Shown here piece after piece: positions 37,211 through 48,765 of a stretch of DNA of 64,000 bases. The notes beneath the pieces are model-generated. The model was given only the letters and a program-made list of their open reading frames with translations, made no database searches and was not told the origin of the DNA. The stretch is from Ensifer adhaerens (GTDB taxonomy: Bacteria > Pseudomonadota > Alphaproteobacteria > Rhizobiales > Rhizobiaceae): positions 930,001 through 994,000 of the forward strand of contig NZ_CP083349.1 in assembly GCF_020035535.1 (NCBI RefSeq), in the 5' to 3' direction. Each line of letters starts with the position of its first letter. Position 1 is the stretch's first letter. A program made the translations under genes and the position numbers.

Positions 37211-38630
37211 GGGATGGTCTCTGCCGTCTGTGCAGGGTCACCGGTAGTCCGCCCTTCGGCCTGAGCGTCAGCCGGCAGATCGGCTCGACCGCGTGGTGTT
37301 CGCGCAGGCGCACACGGTACTGTTGAGCGATGATCGCCAGGCAAAGGATCGCTTCCGTCAGGCCGAAGTGCAGGCCTGGGCAGACGCGCGGGCCGCTGGC
37401 GAAGGGGATGAAGCTGTAGGGTGTCGGGCGACGACCTTCGGTGAACCGCTCTGGATGGAAATGGTGGGGATCCTGGAAGAGGCTTTCAGTCCGGTGCAGC
37501 AGCCACGGCACGATGAGCACGAGCGAGCCCGGTTCGGCGGCAACATCGCCGATCATGTCCGCCTCGCGCGTCTGCCGCGCCAGGATCGGAACCGGTGGGT
37601 AGAGGCGCAGCGTTTCCTCGATGACGGCGCGGCACCATTCGAGCTGCGGTACGTCGTCGATGGTCGGCGTTCTCTCACCGCAGACCCTGGCGATCTCGTC
37701 GTGAACGGCTTTCTCGATCCAGCCTGCCTTGGAAAGCAGATACCAGGTCCATGTCAGTGTCGCCGCCGTCGTCTCGTGACCGGCCATGAAGATGGTCGCG
37801 GCCTCGTTGCGCAAGGCGACGAGGTCGAGTTTCAGCTCCGGATTTCGCTGTTGTCGTCGGATGAGCAGCTCGACCATCGAGTTGTGGTCGCCGCGGCCGG
37901 CAAGATGATCCTCCACAACCTTGTCGATCGTTCCGTGGATGCGCTTGACCGAGCGGCGCAGGCTCGGGGTGCGCAGGACGGGCAGGCCGTCGTCGAAGCC
38001 GAGGAAGTAGCCGATGTTGATGGAATCCACCAAGGACTGGTAGCTTGTGAAGCCCTCGGTCACGGCGGCCGCACTGTCGTCGCCGAGCTGGTTGCCGAAG
38101 ACGCTGCGCGCGATGATCTCCGCGGTCAGGCCCGCCATTTCGTGGAGCGCATTGACCTCGGCTCCATCGGGCATCTCGTTCCAGCGCTCGACGAGCTCGC
38201 TGGTCGTCTTCTCCATGACAGGGCCGAAGGACGGCACTCTCTTGGCGTGGACGATATCGGCTACCAGCGGCCGGCGCTGTTTCCAGGTGTCGCCGTCGGA
38301 AATGAACAACCCGTCTCCGAGCAGAAACTCGAGCGCCCGGCGCATCTGCGGGCTCTTGCGTTCGAAGTTCTCGTGCCGCTTGACGACGACCTGTCGGATC
38401 AGATCGGGCGAGTTGACGACGATGATCTGCCGACCGAGGATCCGGATCTGCGAGACCTTTTCGGTATAGTCACTGGCACGCCAGATCGACAGGAAATCTG
38501 TCCGCGCCTGAAGCAGCAACCGCAGCGGTTTCCCCGGCGGACCCGAATAGTAATCGGCGCGGACGGGAGCGAACTTCCCCTCCAGCAATTCTTCCCTGAA
38601 ATTTACAGATTGCTGGAGCCAGGCGAGCAT
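37200..38630 (-). CDS. Cytochrome P450
   Basis: A 476-residue P450 with all signatures: I-helix AGHETT (283-288), ExxR EETLR (Glu339/Arg342), the PERF-like HPERFTEGR near 392-400 and the heme loop FASGPRVCPG with Cys417. The organisation is of the class E, fatty-acid-hydroxylase-like type (CYP102/CYP4-like) rather than the short bacterial class B. No reductase is fused or adjacent, so it relies on ferredoxin or another partner encoded elsewhere. It leads an operon with the lipid acyltransferase (11-bp overlap). Omega or sub-terminal hydroxylation of a fatty acid is a reasonable but unproven guess. The ATG at 38630 lacks a good ribosome site. Confidence 0.92.
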   Translation of the reverse strand: MLAWLQQSVNFREELLEGKFAPVRADYYSGPPGKPLRLLLQARTDFLSIWRASDYTEKVSQIRILGRQIIVVNSPDLIRQVVVKRHENFERKSPQMRRALEFLLGDGLFISDGDTWKQRRPLVADIVHAKRVPSFGPVMEKTTSELVERWNEMPDGAEVNALHEMAGLTAEIIARSVFGNQLGDDSAAAVTEGFTSYQSLVDSINIGYFLGFDDGLPVLRTPSLRRSVKRIHGTIDKVVEDHLAGRGDHNSMVELLIRRQQRNPELKLDLVALRNEAATIFMAGHETTAATLTWTWYLLSKAGWIEKAVHDEIARVCGERTPTIDDVPQLEWCRAVIEETLRLYPPVPILARQTREADMIGDVAAEPGSLVLIVPWLLHRTESLFQDPHHFHPERFTEGRRPTPYSFIPFASGPRVCPGLHFGLTEAILCLAIIAQQYRVRLREHHAVEPICRLTLRPKGGLPVTLHRRQRPSHDR

Positions 38631-39022
38631 TTACGTCCGATCTGCCGTAACGTGAAGATGATATTTAGGCGTATATTTGTATTTCTTGCACGAGGTCCGA
38701 GAATTCCCGGTGTGCTTTAAATGTTCTCAAGTTGCTGGACGTCGGTTTAACGGCGGCCTGATTTTGGCATGCACGATTTTGGCAAAAAACGCTATCACCC
38801 GGGGCCAAATTTTCTTGGTGGCGTGAGTAACGTGTCGAAATAGCAACGGCAGCATTAGCCAAAGCGCGCGCCGTCAAGAAGTGCCCTGCCGACCGGCCGC
38901 GTGAGCGCAAGTAGTAACGGCCCTTGTTCTGTCGAGGGCGGGTGGATGCGCAATAACGATATGCTTGAATGAAGTTGGACCGGAGGTCCTACGGCCTCCC
39001 TGAGTCGCGGAGCCGTCAAAGC

Positions 39023-39046
39023 TTGCGCGCCCGTGTGGGCGCGCAA
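39023..39046 (-). terminator. Hairpin 2 downstream of the 399-residue protein gene
   Basis: TTGCGCGCCC (39023-39032) and GGGCGCGCAA (39037-39046) form a perfect 10-bp stem with the loop GTGT. On the minus strand the stem is followed by GCTTTGAC, only a poor U-tract. It is probably a terminator acting with the hairpin at 39066-39096. Confidence 0.55.
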
Positions 39047-39065
39047 AACTCGTTCCAAGGTCGCC

Positions 39066-39096
39066 TGCTCCCGGCAGTCGGTCGACGCCGGGAGCA
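39066..39096 (-). terminator. Hairpin 1 downstream of the 399-residue protein gene
   Basis: TGCTCCCGGC (39066-39075) and GCCGGGAGCA (39087-39096) form a perfect 10-bp stem with an 11-base loop, 11 bp after the stop of the gene. No U-tract follows. It may stabilise the mRNA 3' end or assist Rho-dependent termination. Confidence 0.5.
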
Positions 39097-39106
39097 AGCC
39101 GAAACA

Positions 39107-40306
39107 TCAGTCGTTTGCGGTCACCTTGACGCCGAGCACCGACGGAATGGTGTTCGGTGCGCCCATGGCGGCGCCCATGATCATCGGGAACGGAACCGGC
39201 TTTTCCGGTGCAGCGCTGATCGTCAGGCTCTTCGGGCCATCGAGATAGGCGTTGATGGCGGCGGATACCTGGTTCTGCAGTTCCGGCACGTTGAGCTGAG
39301 CCATCATGATTGGCACCAGACCCTTCAGCGACTGCGCCATCTGATCGCCCGTAACGCCCTGCTGCGAGCCGGCATAGTCCAGCGCCTTCTTGGTGATGGA
39401 GGCGTCGTCGAAGCGGATTTCGGCGCTGTTGAAGGTCAATTGCTGCACCAGACCCATCATGGCGAGGCCCATGGCCTGGTTTGCCTCTTCCTTGTTCGGG
39501 TTGGCCTCGGCCGCCTTCATCGCTTCCTGCATCGATTTGACGAAGCCCAGCGTGTAGCCGGAGATATCGAAGGCGAAGTTCAGCCGGCCGACGTTCTTGA
39601 AGTCGAAGGCGTATTCTTCCAGGGCGACATTGCCGCTGTCGACTTCCCAGCTGCCCTTCATCGTCAGAGCGCCGTCAATCGTGGTGAGGCCGAGCTTTTC
39701 GATCGCGTCCTTTGTCTTGGCATCTTCAACAGAGGAAAGGTCCGCCTTGATGCCGGAAGCGGTCGCGTCGAAGTCGAAGCCGGCGTCATTTTCCTGGCGT
39801 GCCAGGTTGGCTTCGGTGCTTTCGAGCGAGAATACTTCCTTACCCTTGGCGTTGAGCGTGATCGGGCCCGTGCTCGCGCTTTCATAGAGAAGGATGTCGT
39901 TGATCGTCTCGCCCTTGGCGTTGGCGGGAATCGTGAGGCCAGAGAGCAGGATGTCCTTGACCGAGAGGCTGCCTTCTTCCTGGCTGAGGTTCACGTCCGG
40001 GAAGGATACGGTTTCGGCGTAGTAGCCACCGCCCTCGGTTTCCTCGACACCTTCGAAGGTCAGGTCACCGATCTTCAGGTTCGTCGGTTCGCCCGGCTGG
40101 CTGGCGAACTTCAGCTGCACGCCGGTCACCGTCACCTTGTCGCCGTCGACCTCGGCCTTGTCATAGGTGAGGGAGGTGCCGTTCGCGTTCGTTGCCGCAT
40201 CGAGCTTCTTCATCAGGTCCGCGCCATCGAGTGCAAAGGCCGGGCTGGCGAGAGTGAGGAGCGCGGCACTCGCCATCATCAGGCGGATCTTGCGCGTGTG
40301 CATCAT
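39107..40306 (-). CDS. Exported protein of unknown function, 399 residues
   Basis: A signal peptide (MMHTRKIRLMMASAALLTL, cleaved after AFA near residue 25) leads into a long, soluble, beta-rich and acidic protein. Segments with a similar layout recur, such as GDKVTVTGVQLKF, GDLTFEGVEETEGGGYYAE and GSLSVKDILLSGLTI, recalling repetitive beta-strand proteins of the AsmA/YdgA kind. There are no cysteines and no lipobox, so it is probably periplasmic. I do not recognise a named family and assign no function. It stands alone, diverging from parC. Confidence 0.82.
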   Translation of the reverse strand: MMHTRKIRLMMASAALLTLASPAFALDGADLMKKLDAATNANGTSLTYDKAEVDGDKVTVTGVQLKFASQPGEPTNLKIGDLTFEGVEETEGGGYYAETVSFPDVNLSQEEGSLSVKDILLSGLTIPANAKGETINDILLYESASTGPITLNAKGKEVFSLESTEANLARQENDAGFDFDATASGIKADLSSVEDAKTKDAIEKLGLTTIDGALTMKGSWEVDSGNVALEEYAFDFKNVGRLNFAFDISGYTLGFVKSMQEAMKAAEANPNKEEANQAMGLAMMGLVQQLTFNSAEIRFDDASITKKALDYAGSQQGVTGDQMAQSLKGLVPIMMAQLNVPELQNQVSAAINAYLDGPKSLTISAAPEKPVPFPMIMGAAMGAPNTIPSVLGVKVTAND

Positions 40307-43008
<2,702 letters not shown>

Positions 43009-43177
43009 TCTTGAAATCCCAGCCATGCGGCCGATTGGCTGCATGGTTGGTGTCCCATTCCGGGGCGCCGAATTTTTGCATTAAGGTATTGGAAACACAG
43101 TTGAAACCGAGCGAAATACGGCGCTTGTAAGGTGTCGCCGTATCGTGGATCACTGCCCATCCAACAGGATGGAGACG

Positions 43178-43600
43178 ATGCCGAACGCCAGCAACCTCGA
43201 CGATATTCTACTGGCGCTCGCCAGCCCGATACGCCGGCGGATCTTCGAGATCCTCTTTGCCGGCGAAGCCCGTCTCGCCGACATTGGCACCGCCGTGGCG
43301 GTCCGAGGGGAAGAGCTGGAGAAGCATATCGCGCTACTGGAAGCCGCTGGGCTCATCACGCGCCTGCGGCGCCGTGAGGGCGAATCGCTCAGCGGAAATC
43401 CGGCGCCTTTGAGCGAGGCAGCCACCTGGATCAACACCAATCGCGAGCTTTGGGCGATGCGCGTGCAAATGCCGGAAACTCGGCTGGCAACCGCCGCGTC
43501 GGAGCCTGTGCCCGAGAGAACGCCGGTGCGCGATCGTCTCAACGAAACGGATCAGAAATCGCGCCGCCCCCGGCCAACCGGTCCTCGCCGCGACAATTGA
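43178..43600 (+). CDS. ArsR-like winged-helix regulator
   Basis: About 140 residues. The N-terminal ~75 form a winged helix of the ArsR type: DDILLALASPIRRRIFEILF, then LADIGTAVAVRGEELEKHIA (recognition helix) and AAGLITRLRRREGES (wing). No metal-binding CxCxxC motif is seen, so it is not a typical metal sensor. The C-terminus is basic and low-complexity (RPRPTGPRRDN). ATG 43178 has AGGA 8 bases upstream; ATG 43169 is also possible. Target genes unknown. It converges on the DMT transporter gene with 9 bp between stops. Confidence 0.78.
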   Translation: MPNASNLDDILLALASPIRRRIFEILFAGEARLADIGTAVAVRGEELEKHIALLEAAGLITRLRRREGESLSGNPAPLSEAATWINTNRELWAMRVQMPETRLATAASEPVPERTPVRDRLNETDQKSRRPRPTGPRRDN

Positions 43601-43609
43601 CCGGTTGCG

Positions 43610-44506
43610 CTACTCGGCGCAGGCCACTGCGGCCCTGAGCGCTCGGCTGCGCATCTGCCAGAGCGAATGGCCGATGAGCGCGAAGATCAGGATGGCGCCG
43701 CCCATCAAGGTCTGCGTCGTCGGGGTTTCGGCAAAGACCAGCCAGACCCAGATCGGCGCGAGGATCGTTTCCAGCAGATAGAACATACCCACTTCCGGTG
43801 CCGAAAGGTAACGCGGTCCCGTCGCCAGGCAGAAGAACGCGAGCGGGATCATCACGAGCCCGTTGAAGAAGATGTAGCCGGGTTCCGCAATCGTGAAGCC
43901 CGAAGAGGGCAGCATCAAGAGCGCAAGCGCTCCGGGGAAGATTGCTGTGACCAGTGGCACCAGCGCCATGTCGCGTTTGCTTGCGCGGCTGATCGTGATC
44001 GCGCTTGCAAGCAGGAAGGCGGAGGATGCCGCCATCGCGTCACCGAAAAGATGGCCGCTTTCCAACCCGTCCTGGACGATCAATCCGACACCGAACACCA
44101 TGACCAGCATGGTCACGAGCGTGGCGTTCGATGGTCGTTCCTTCAGGAAGATCCAGGACAAAATGGCGGCAAACATCGAGGTGAAGGCGAGGATGAAGAC
44201 CACGTTGGCCGTCGATGTGTTGAAGACGGCAAGCAGGAAGGTGCAAGAGTTGATGCCGTAGAACAGCCCGACCACGAGGCCTGTCTTGCCCGGCAGAAGG
44301 GAGATCTTCCGGCCGAAGAGGCGGTTGATCACGAACCAGGTGCCAAGCGCGATGACGAAGGTCGACAGGCTGCGCACGGCAAGCAGTGACCAGACGTCGC
44401 CGCCGGCGGAACGGATGAGCGGGATGTCGAAGGAAAGTGCAAGGCCACCGATGCCGGTGATGGCAAGGCCGCGCCGGTGCATCGCGGCATCAGAAGATGA
44501 ACTCAA
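43610..44506 (-). CDS. EamA/DMT-family transporter
   Basis: A 298-residue inner membrane protein with ten predicted segments in two EamA repeats (about 12-142 and 158-288). The end-of-repeat motif LSWIFLKERPSNATLVTMLV is present in the first half and WVWLVFAETPTTQTLMGGAI in the second. Members export amino acids, metabolites or drugs; the substrate is unknown. The start is TTG 44506 or ATG 44482; neither has a strong ribosome site. It begins only 3 bp after the bpt stop and is very likely co-transcribed with it. Confidence 0.88.
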   Translation of the reverse strand: MSSSSDAAMHRRGLAITGIGGLALSFDIPLIRSAGGDVWSLLAVRSLSTFVIALGTWFVINRLFGRKISLLPGKTGLVVGLFYGINSCTFLLAVFNTSTANVVFILAFTSMFAAILSWIFLKERPSNATLVTMLVMVFGVGLIVQDGLESGHLFGDAMAASSAFLLASAITISRASKRDMALVPLVTAIFPGALALLMLPSSGFTIAEPGYIFFNGLVMIPLAFFCLATGPRYLSAPEVGMFYLLETILAPIWVWLVFAETPTTQTLMGGAILIFALIGHSLWQMRSRALRAAVACAE

Positions 44507-44509
44507 TTT

Positions 44510-45298
44510 CTAACCCGTTTTAGTAGGAGCGGCTTCCAGGGTGGTATCCCCGCCTTCATAGCGTTCCCAGCCACGGGCCATAAGGTGTTCTTGCGGCAAA
44601 AACTTTGTTTTATAGCCCATCTTCCGCGATCCCTTGACCCAATAGCCAAGATAGACGTGGGGAAGGCCGCGCTCTTTGGCACGGCGAATATGGTCGAGAA
44701 TCATGAAAGTGCCGAGCGATCGGTCTTCGTGGGCGGGATCGAAGAACGAATAGACCATGGAAAGCCCGTCGCCCATGCGATCGGTCAGCGCTGCGGCGAT
44801 GAGCGGTCCACGCGCCTTCTGGCTAATCCCGTCGCCTTCGACCCGCAGGCGGTACTCGATGATCTTCGTGTGCACGTGCGTGTCTTCGACCATCATTGCA
44901 TAGTCGAGGACTGACATGTCCGACATGCCGCCCTTCTGGTGGCGACGGTCGAGATAGCGGCGGAAGAGATTGTACTGTTCGCTGGAAGGTTCGGCCGGAT
45001 ACTCGGCCGAAATCACGTCGTGATTGGTCGCAAGCACCCGGCGCATCGAGCGGCTGGGTGCGAACTCGTTGGCAAGGATCCGCACCGAGATGCAGGCGCG
45101 GCAAGTCTCGCACGCCGGACGATAGGCGATGTTCTGCGAGCGGCGGAAACCGCCCTGCGTCAGGAGGTCGTTGAGTTCCGGTGCGCGCTCGCCGACCATG
45201 TGGGTGAAGACTTTTCGCTCCATCTCGTTCGGCAGATAAGGGCAGGCTGCCGGCGCAGTCAGGTAGAATTGCGGAGACGGTGCGGTCTGTGTGTTCAT
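44510..45298 (-). CDS. bpt: Bpt, aspartate/glutamate leucyl-transferase (N-end rule)
   Basis: A 262-residue aminoacyl-tRNA-protein transferase that adds leucine to N-terminal Asp or Glu, marking proteins for ClpAPS. The N-terminal ATE domain has the conserved cysteine cluster [16 protein letters not shown] (Cys63, Cys66, Cys69). The C-terminal GNAT-like ATE_C domain includes [32 protein letters not shown] and ARGWER. Length and motifs fit the bacterial Bpt type rather than eukaryotic ATE1. The downstream DMT gene starts 3 bp later. Confidence 0.94.
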   Translation of the reverse strand: MNTQTAPSPQFYLTAPAACPYLPNEMERKVFTHMVGERAPELNDLLTQGGFRRSQNIAYRPACETCRACISVRILANEFAPSRSMRRVLATNHDVISAEYPAEPSSEQYNLFRRYLDRRHQKGGMSDMSVLDYAMMVEDTHVHTKIIEYRLRVEGDGISQKARGPLIAAALTDRMGDGLSMVYSFFDPAHEDRSLGTFMILDHIRRAKERGLPHVYLGYWVKGSRKMGYKTKFLPQEHLMARGWERYEGGDTTLEAAPTKTG

Positions 45299-45439
45299 CG
45301 AGTGCGGAGGTCACTCTTCGCGCGGTTGTTCATGACAATAGCATGGCGGAAGAATGGAAAACGTCAACTCACTCGTTTGCAGCTTCCGCCTCCGCTGGCC
45401 AGTTATTTTAGCGTTGTCGACAATAGTCTGCGCTTCCGG

Positions 45440-45904
45440 TCAGTACATGTCGCGGCGGACGGTGACGGTGCCGATCAGCAGGTCGTGCAGCAAGCGGCTG
45501 CGATCGGTAAAAAGACCGATCAGGAGGATCAGCGGCGTCAGCAGGGCGTTGGCGATCCAGAAGATGACGAGATGCACGATTGCGGTCAGGAAATCCATCG
45601 GACGTCCGTCGGTGCGCGCGATCGCAAGACCCATCATCCGCATGCCGGGCGAAGCCTGCTCGCGACCGCCGACCGTCAGGCCGAAATAGAGCATCGCGAC
45701 GATCGCAAAGAGCGCCGGATAGAGCATGAAGCCAAGGCCGAGCGTGAGGATGCCCAGGAAAAAGACGACGACTGCCGCGGGAATCCACAGCAACCCGATG
45801 ATGGCGTAATCGAGCAGGAAGGCAAATATGCGCCGGGACAGCACGCCCTGATAGGCGCGCCAATCATTGCTCGGCAGCCTCAGTTCTTCGTTGTGCATCG
45901 TCAT
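45440..45904 (-). CDS. RDD family membrane protein
   Basis: A 154-residue protein with an RDD domain. RRIFAFLLDYAIIG is the first membrane segment with the defining Arg and Asp. Further hydrophobic segments cover about 40-80 and 105-135, and DRSRLLHDLLIGTVTV carries the last conserved Asp. Function is unknown; some RDD proteins act in Na+/H+ exchange. ATG 45904 (MTMHNEEL) is used, with ATG 45898 as an alternative. It lies 86 bp downstream of hemB on the same strand and may be in its transcript. Confidence 0.86.
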   Translation of the reverse strand: MTMHNEELRLPSNDWRAYQGVLSRRIFAFLLDYAIIGLLWIPAAVVVFFLGILTLGLGFMLYPALFAIVAMLYFGLTVGGREQASPGMRMMGLAIARTDGRPMDFLTAIVHLVIFWIANALLTPLILLIGLFTDRSRLLHDLLIGTVTVRRDMY

Positions 45905-45990
45905 CCGTTTCGGCCTCGCTTGGTTCCATTGAGGATATGGGATCACATCCCGGCCAAAACAAGGAGAGAAGACTTGATCGGATTGCTGGT

Positions 45991-47007
45991 CTACCGGTCC
46001 TTGGCGAGGATGCGAGCCACTTCGACGGCGAAATAGCTGAGGATGCCGTCGCAGCCTGCGCGCTTGAAGGCGAGCAGCGTTTCCAGCATCACCTTGTCGC
46101 CGTCGATCCAGCCGTTTGCGGCGGCCGCCTTGACCTGCGAATATTCGCCGGAAACCTGATAGGCGAAGACCGGCAGGCCGAATGCCTCCTTCATGCGCCA
46201 GCAGATGTCGAGATAGGGAAGGCCGGGCTTCACCATCAGCATGTCGGCGCCTTCCTCGACGTCGAGGGCCGCGTCGCGGATCGCCTCGGTGCCGTTGGCC
46301 GGGTCGATGTAATAGGTCTTCTTGTCGCCCTTGAGCAGCCCGCCGGTGCCGATCGCCTCGCGATAGGGACCGTAGAAGCCGGAGGCGAACTTGGTCGCAT
46401 AGGCCATGATGCCGACATTCTGGTGTCCGGCTGCGTCGAGTGCCTGGCGGATCGCGCCGATGCGGCCATCCATCATGTCGGACGGGGCGATGATGTCGGA
46501 GCCGGCATCCGCCTGCGCGACCGCTGCCCTGGAGATCATCTCGACGGTTTCATCGTTGACGATCTCGCCGTCGCGCAGGATGCCGTCATGGCCGTGGCTG
46601 GTAAAGGGGTCGAGCGCCACGTCGGTGATGATGCCGATCTCGGGTACTGCCTTCTTGAAGGCGCGGGTCGCCTGATTGATCAGGTTGTCGGCGGCAAGGC
46701 TGTTGGAGCCGGTCTCGTCGCGCAGCGACATGTCGACGTTCGGGAAGGTGGCGATCGCCGGAATGCCGAGGTCGGCCGCTTCCTTGACCGCTTCCACGGC
46801 CTTGTCGACGCTCATGCGGTTGACGCCGGGCATGGCATCGATCGGCTGCACGATATTGCTGCCCGGCACGATGAAGATCGGCCAGATGAGATCGTCGACG
46901 GTTAGGCGGTTTTCCTGCACCAGTCGCCGCGTCCAGTCGGCCTTGCGGTTGCGGCGCATGCGGCGGTGGCCGGTAATCCTGTCCACAAGATTTGTCCTGT
47001 CGTTCAT
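45991..47007 (-). CDS. hemB: Delta-aminolevulinic acid dehydratase (porphobilinogen synthase)
   Basis: HemB condenses two ALA molecules into porphobilinogen for heme and cobalamin. The 338-residue protein has the Schiff-base lysines in YATKFASGFYGP and LMVKPGLPYLD. The metal site reads TDVALDPFTSHGHDG, with Asp133 and Asp141 where zinc enzymes have Cys, so this is the Mg2+-type (plant-like) HemB known from rhizobia. The ATG at 47007 (MNDRTN) is chosen over a longer open frame from 47058. It diverges from a small membrane protein gene. Confidence 0.95.
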   Translation of the reverse strand: MNDRTNLVDRITGHRRMRRNRKADWTRRLVQENRLTVDDLIWPIFIVPGSNIVQPIDAMPGVNRMSVDKAVEAVKEAADLGIPAIATFPNVDMSLRDETGSNSLAADNLINQATRAFKKAVPEIGIITDVALDPFTSHGHDGILRDGEIVNDETVEMISRAAVAQADAGSDIIAPSDMMDGRIGAIRQALDAAGHQNVGIMAYATKFASGFYGPYREAIGTGGLLKGDKKTYYIDPANGTEAIRDAALDVEEGADMLMVKPGLPYLDICWRMKEAFGLPVFAYQVSGEYSQVKAAAANGWIDGDKVMLETLLAFKRAGCDGILSYFAVEVARILAKDR

Positions 47008-47159
47008 TGCGCCCGCGCCTTTCCCGTCAAAATCGTCGTTGGCCAAGCGCTTTATCATGGGCCGGCGGCAATTGGGAACCGCGCGACCGGGAAACGGGCT
47101 GCGGCATTTCTTCTCTCAATGATGCGGTAGGGGAGGGGAAGCTGCGATCCCGCTGGCGG

Positions 47160-47627
47160 ATGAGAAAGACCCGCCCTATCTTGCCGGCCATGCTTCATGA
47201 TTCTGCCCATGTGCTGAAACCCTCGCTGACCGAGATCCTCTTCGGTCTCTTCCTGCGTCTCGTTTCCGCCTCATGCATCTGGTTCGCACTCAACTACTGG
47301 GCCATGCTGATCGGCTTTTCCCATGGCGGTGCCGGGCGGTTCGATCTCTTGACGCCCGAATGGCGTGCGGCGGCGACTGCGCTTGCCGTCGTCTATCCCG
47401 TTGCGGCCCTTGGCCTCTGGTTGCTCGTCTCCTGGGGGCCTGTGGTCTGGGTGGTCGCAGCGGCGATCGAAATCGCGATGTACGAGTTCTATCCGGCCAG
47501 TTTCGGCGCGCGTCCATTGCTGGTCGTGCTGCATGTGGCAGTTGCCGTGACTTTCGTTCTTTTCCGGGCGGCGCTGCTCTATCAGCGCTGGCGGCAGGCC
47601 AAGCAGGTAAGAGTTGATTCACCCTGA
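47160..47627 (+). CDS. Small integral membrane protein (DUF6163-like)
   Basis: About 155 residues with four predicted membrane segments (roughly 28-50, 65-88, 90-110 and 118-140), and little outside the membrane. It resembles the rhizobial DUF6163 group by layout; I know no function for it. The start may be ATG 47160 or ATG 47190 (MLHDSAHVLK), and neither has a good ribosome site. It diverges from hemB and is followed by ldtR 130 bp downstream on the same strand. Confidence 0.75.
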   Translation: MRKTRPILPAMLHDSAHVLKPSLTEILFGLFLRLVSASCIWFALNYWAMLIGFSHGGAGRFDLLTPEWRAAATALAVVYPVAALGLWLLVSWGPVVWVVAAAIEIAMYEFYPASFGARPLLVVLHVAVAVTFVLFRAALLYQRWRQAKQVRVDSP

Positions 47628-47757
47628 GACAGGCTCTTCAAATGGCAAGCTCTTGTTAAGGCTGCGGTTTAAGTAGAATTTTAGACGTATTCGATAGGGT
47701 CTCACTCAAGGCGGGAAGACAAACAGACACCGCCAAACAAAACAGTGAGGCAGTCAA

Positions 47758-48270
47758 ATGAACACCAAGATGAAGCCGCAGGTTGCTGCGCCCCGAGACC
47801 CCCAGGAAGAAACCATCCGCGGTCTCTATATGGAATCCCTCCACCTCGTCGAGCGCCTGCATCGCCGTCTGCTCGACGTCATCAAGGACGAGTTCGATCG
47901 GGAAGGTCGCAGCGACGTCAACGCCGTCCAGGCCCTGTTGCTCTTCAATATCGGCAACTCGGAACTGACCGCCGGCGAACTTCGCTCCCGCGGCTATTAC
48001 CTCGGCTCGAACGTTTCCTACAACGTCAAGAAGCTTGTCGATCTCGGCCTGATCAACCACCAGCGCTCGCGCGTCGACCGTCGCTCGGTCCGCATCAGCT
48101 TGACGGAAGATGGCCAGGACATCGCTGAAACCGTTGCCAAGCTTTACGAGCGCCACATCGGCTCGATCCAGAAGGTCGGCGGCATCGGTTCGGACGAGTT
48201 TACCCAGATGAACAAGCTCCTGCAGCGTCTCGATCGCTTCTGGAACGACTCGATCATGTATCGCCTGTAA
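47758..48270 (+). CDS. ldtR: LdtR, MarR-family regulator of L,D-transpeptidase and stress genes
   Basis: A 170-residue MarR-type dimeric repressor/activator. The winged helix runs from about 60 to 120: ELTAGELRSRGYYLGSNVSY is the recognition region and RSRVDRRSVRISLTEDGQ the wing. The flanking helices form the dimer. LdtR was described in Liberibacter asiaticus and Sinorhizobium meliloti, where it controls the neighbouring L,D-transpeptidase gene and stress tolerance. The gene order here is the same, with the transpeptidase gene next on the same strand after a 495-bp gap that should hold the binding sites. Confidence 0.9.
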   Translation: MNTKMKPQVAAPRDPQEETIRGLYMESLHLVERLHRRLLDVIKDEFDREGRSDVNAVQALLLFNIGNSELTAGELRSRGYYLGSNVSYNVKKLVDLGLINHQRSRVDRRSVRISLTEDGQDIAETVAKLYERHIGSIQKVGGIGSDEFTQMNKLLQRLDRFWNDSIMYRL

Positions 48271-48765
48271 TCCGGGTCAAAACCTCCAGTTCAAGGGTCG
48301 GGCGCAATCCCTGCGTGTCCGACCTTTGCCATTTGCGACCTTCCCATCCTGTTGCTGAAAAGCCGCACCGCTGCAGCGCCGCATTCTGGGGTTCGGGCTG
48401 CCTTCCAAGCGGAAAATATTAGAAAATCAAAATGTTGCCGTCCGCAGGTTGGCCTGCCAATCGCCCGCAATGGTGAAAAGCAAAAGGCGTGCCATGTCGC
48501 GGTTCAGCCTCGCCGAGACACGAATTGGCCATATTGCTGTGACAGCGACGACGACATGCGGTAGGTGCAGCCACGTGTTTTCTGGCGTGTGGAATCGTTT
48601 CGCGTGTCGCCTGCCGGATGAGGGTCCTCACTCGCGGTATCGTGAAATCATGTGAGGGCAGGGTGGCTCGTTGGTTGACCTTTGTTAACCACGATCGTGT
48701 TAGGGCTCCGGCAACTTGCGTTTCAGCGCATAGGGCGCGTGCCAACGCATTGGGATGGTAGGAAT
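48271..48765. other. Intergenic region ldtR-ldtP, probable LdtR target
   Basis: 495 bp without a credible gene. Near the ldtP end, TTGACC (48675-48680) and TGTTAG (48698-48703) with a 17-base spacer form a plausible promoter. AT-rich stretches at 48410-48435 are another. LdtR should bind here, but I cannot fix its site by eye. Confidence 0.5.

Larger units (their letters stand above)
38631..39106. other. Intergenic region upstream of P450, with hairpins at its far end
   Basis: 476 bp between the P450 start and the end of the next minus-strand gene. The part near the P450 (38640-38730) is AT-rich and should carry its promoter. The part near 39023-39096 holds two GC-rich hairpins listed separately. 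Short open frames occur on both strands but none has a ribosome site or recognisable product. Confidence 0.45.

Noticed and set aside
38665..39097. Short minus-strand frames of 77-81 residues upstream of the P450 gene
   Set aside because: No ribosome sites, no start-proximal conservation and they overlap one another; treated as non-coding.
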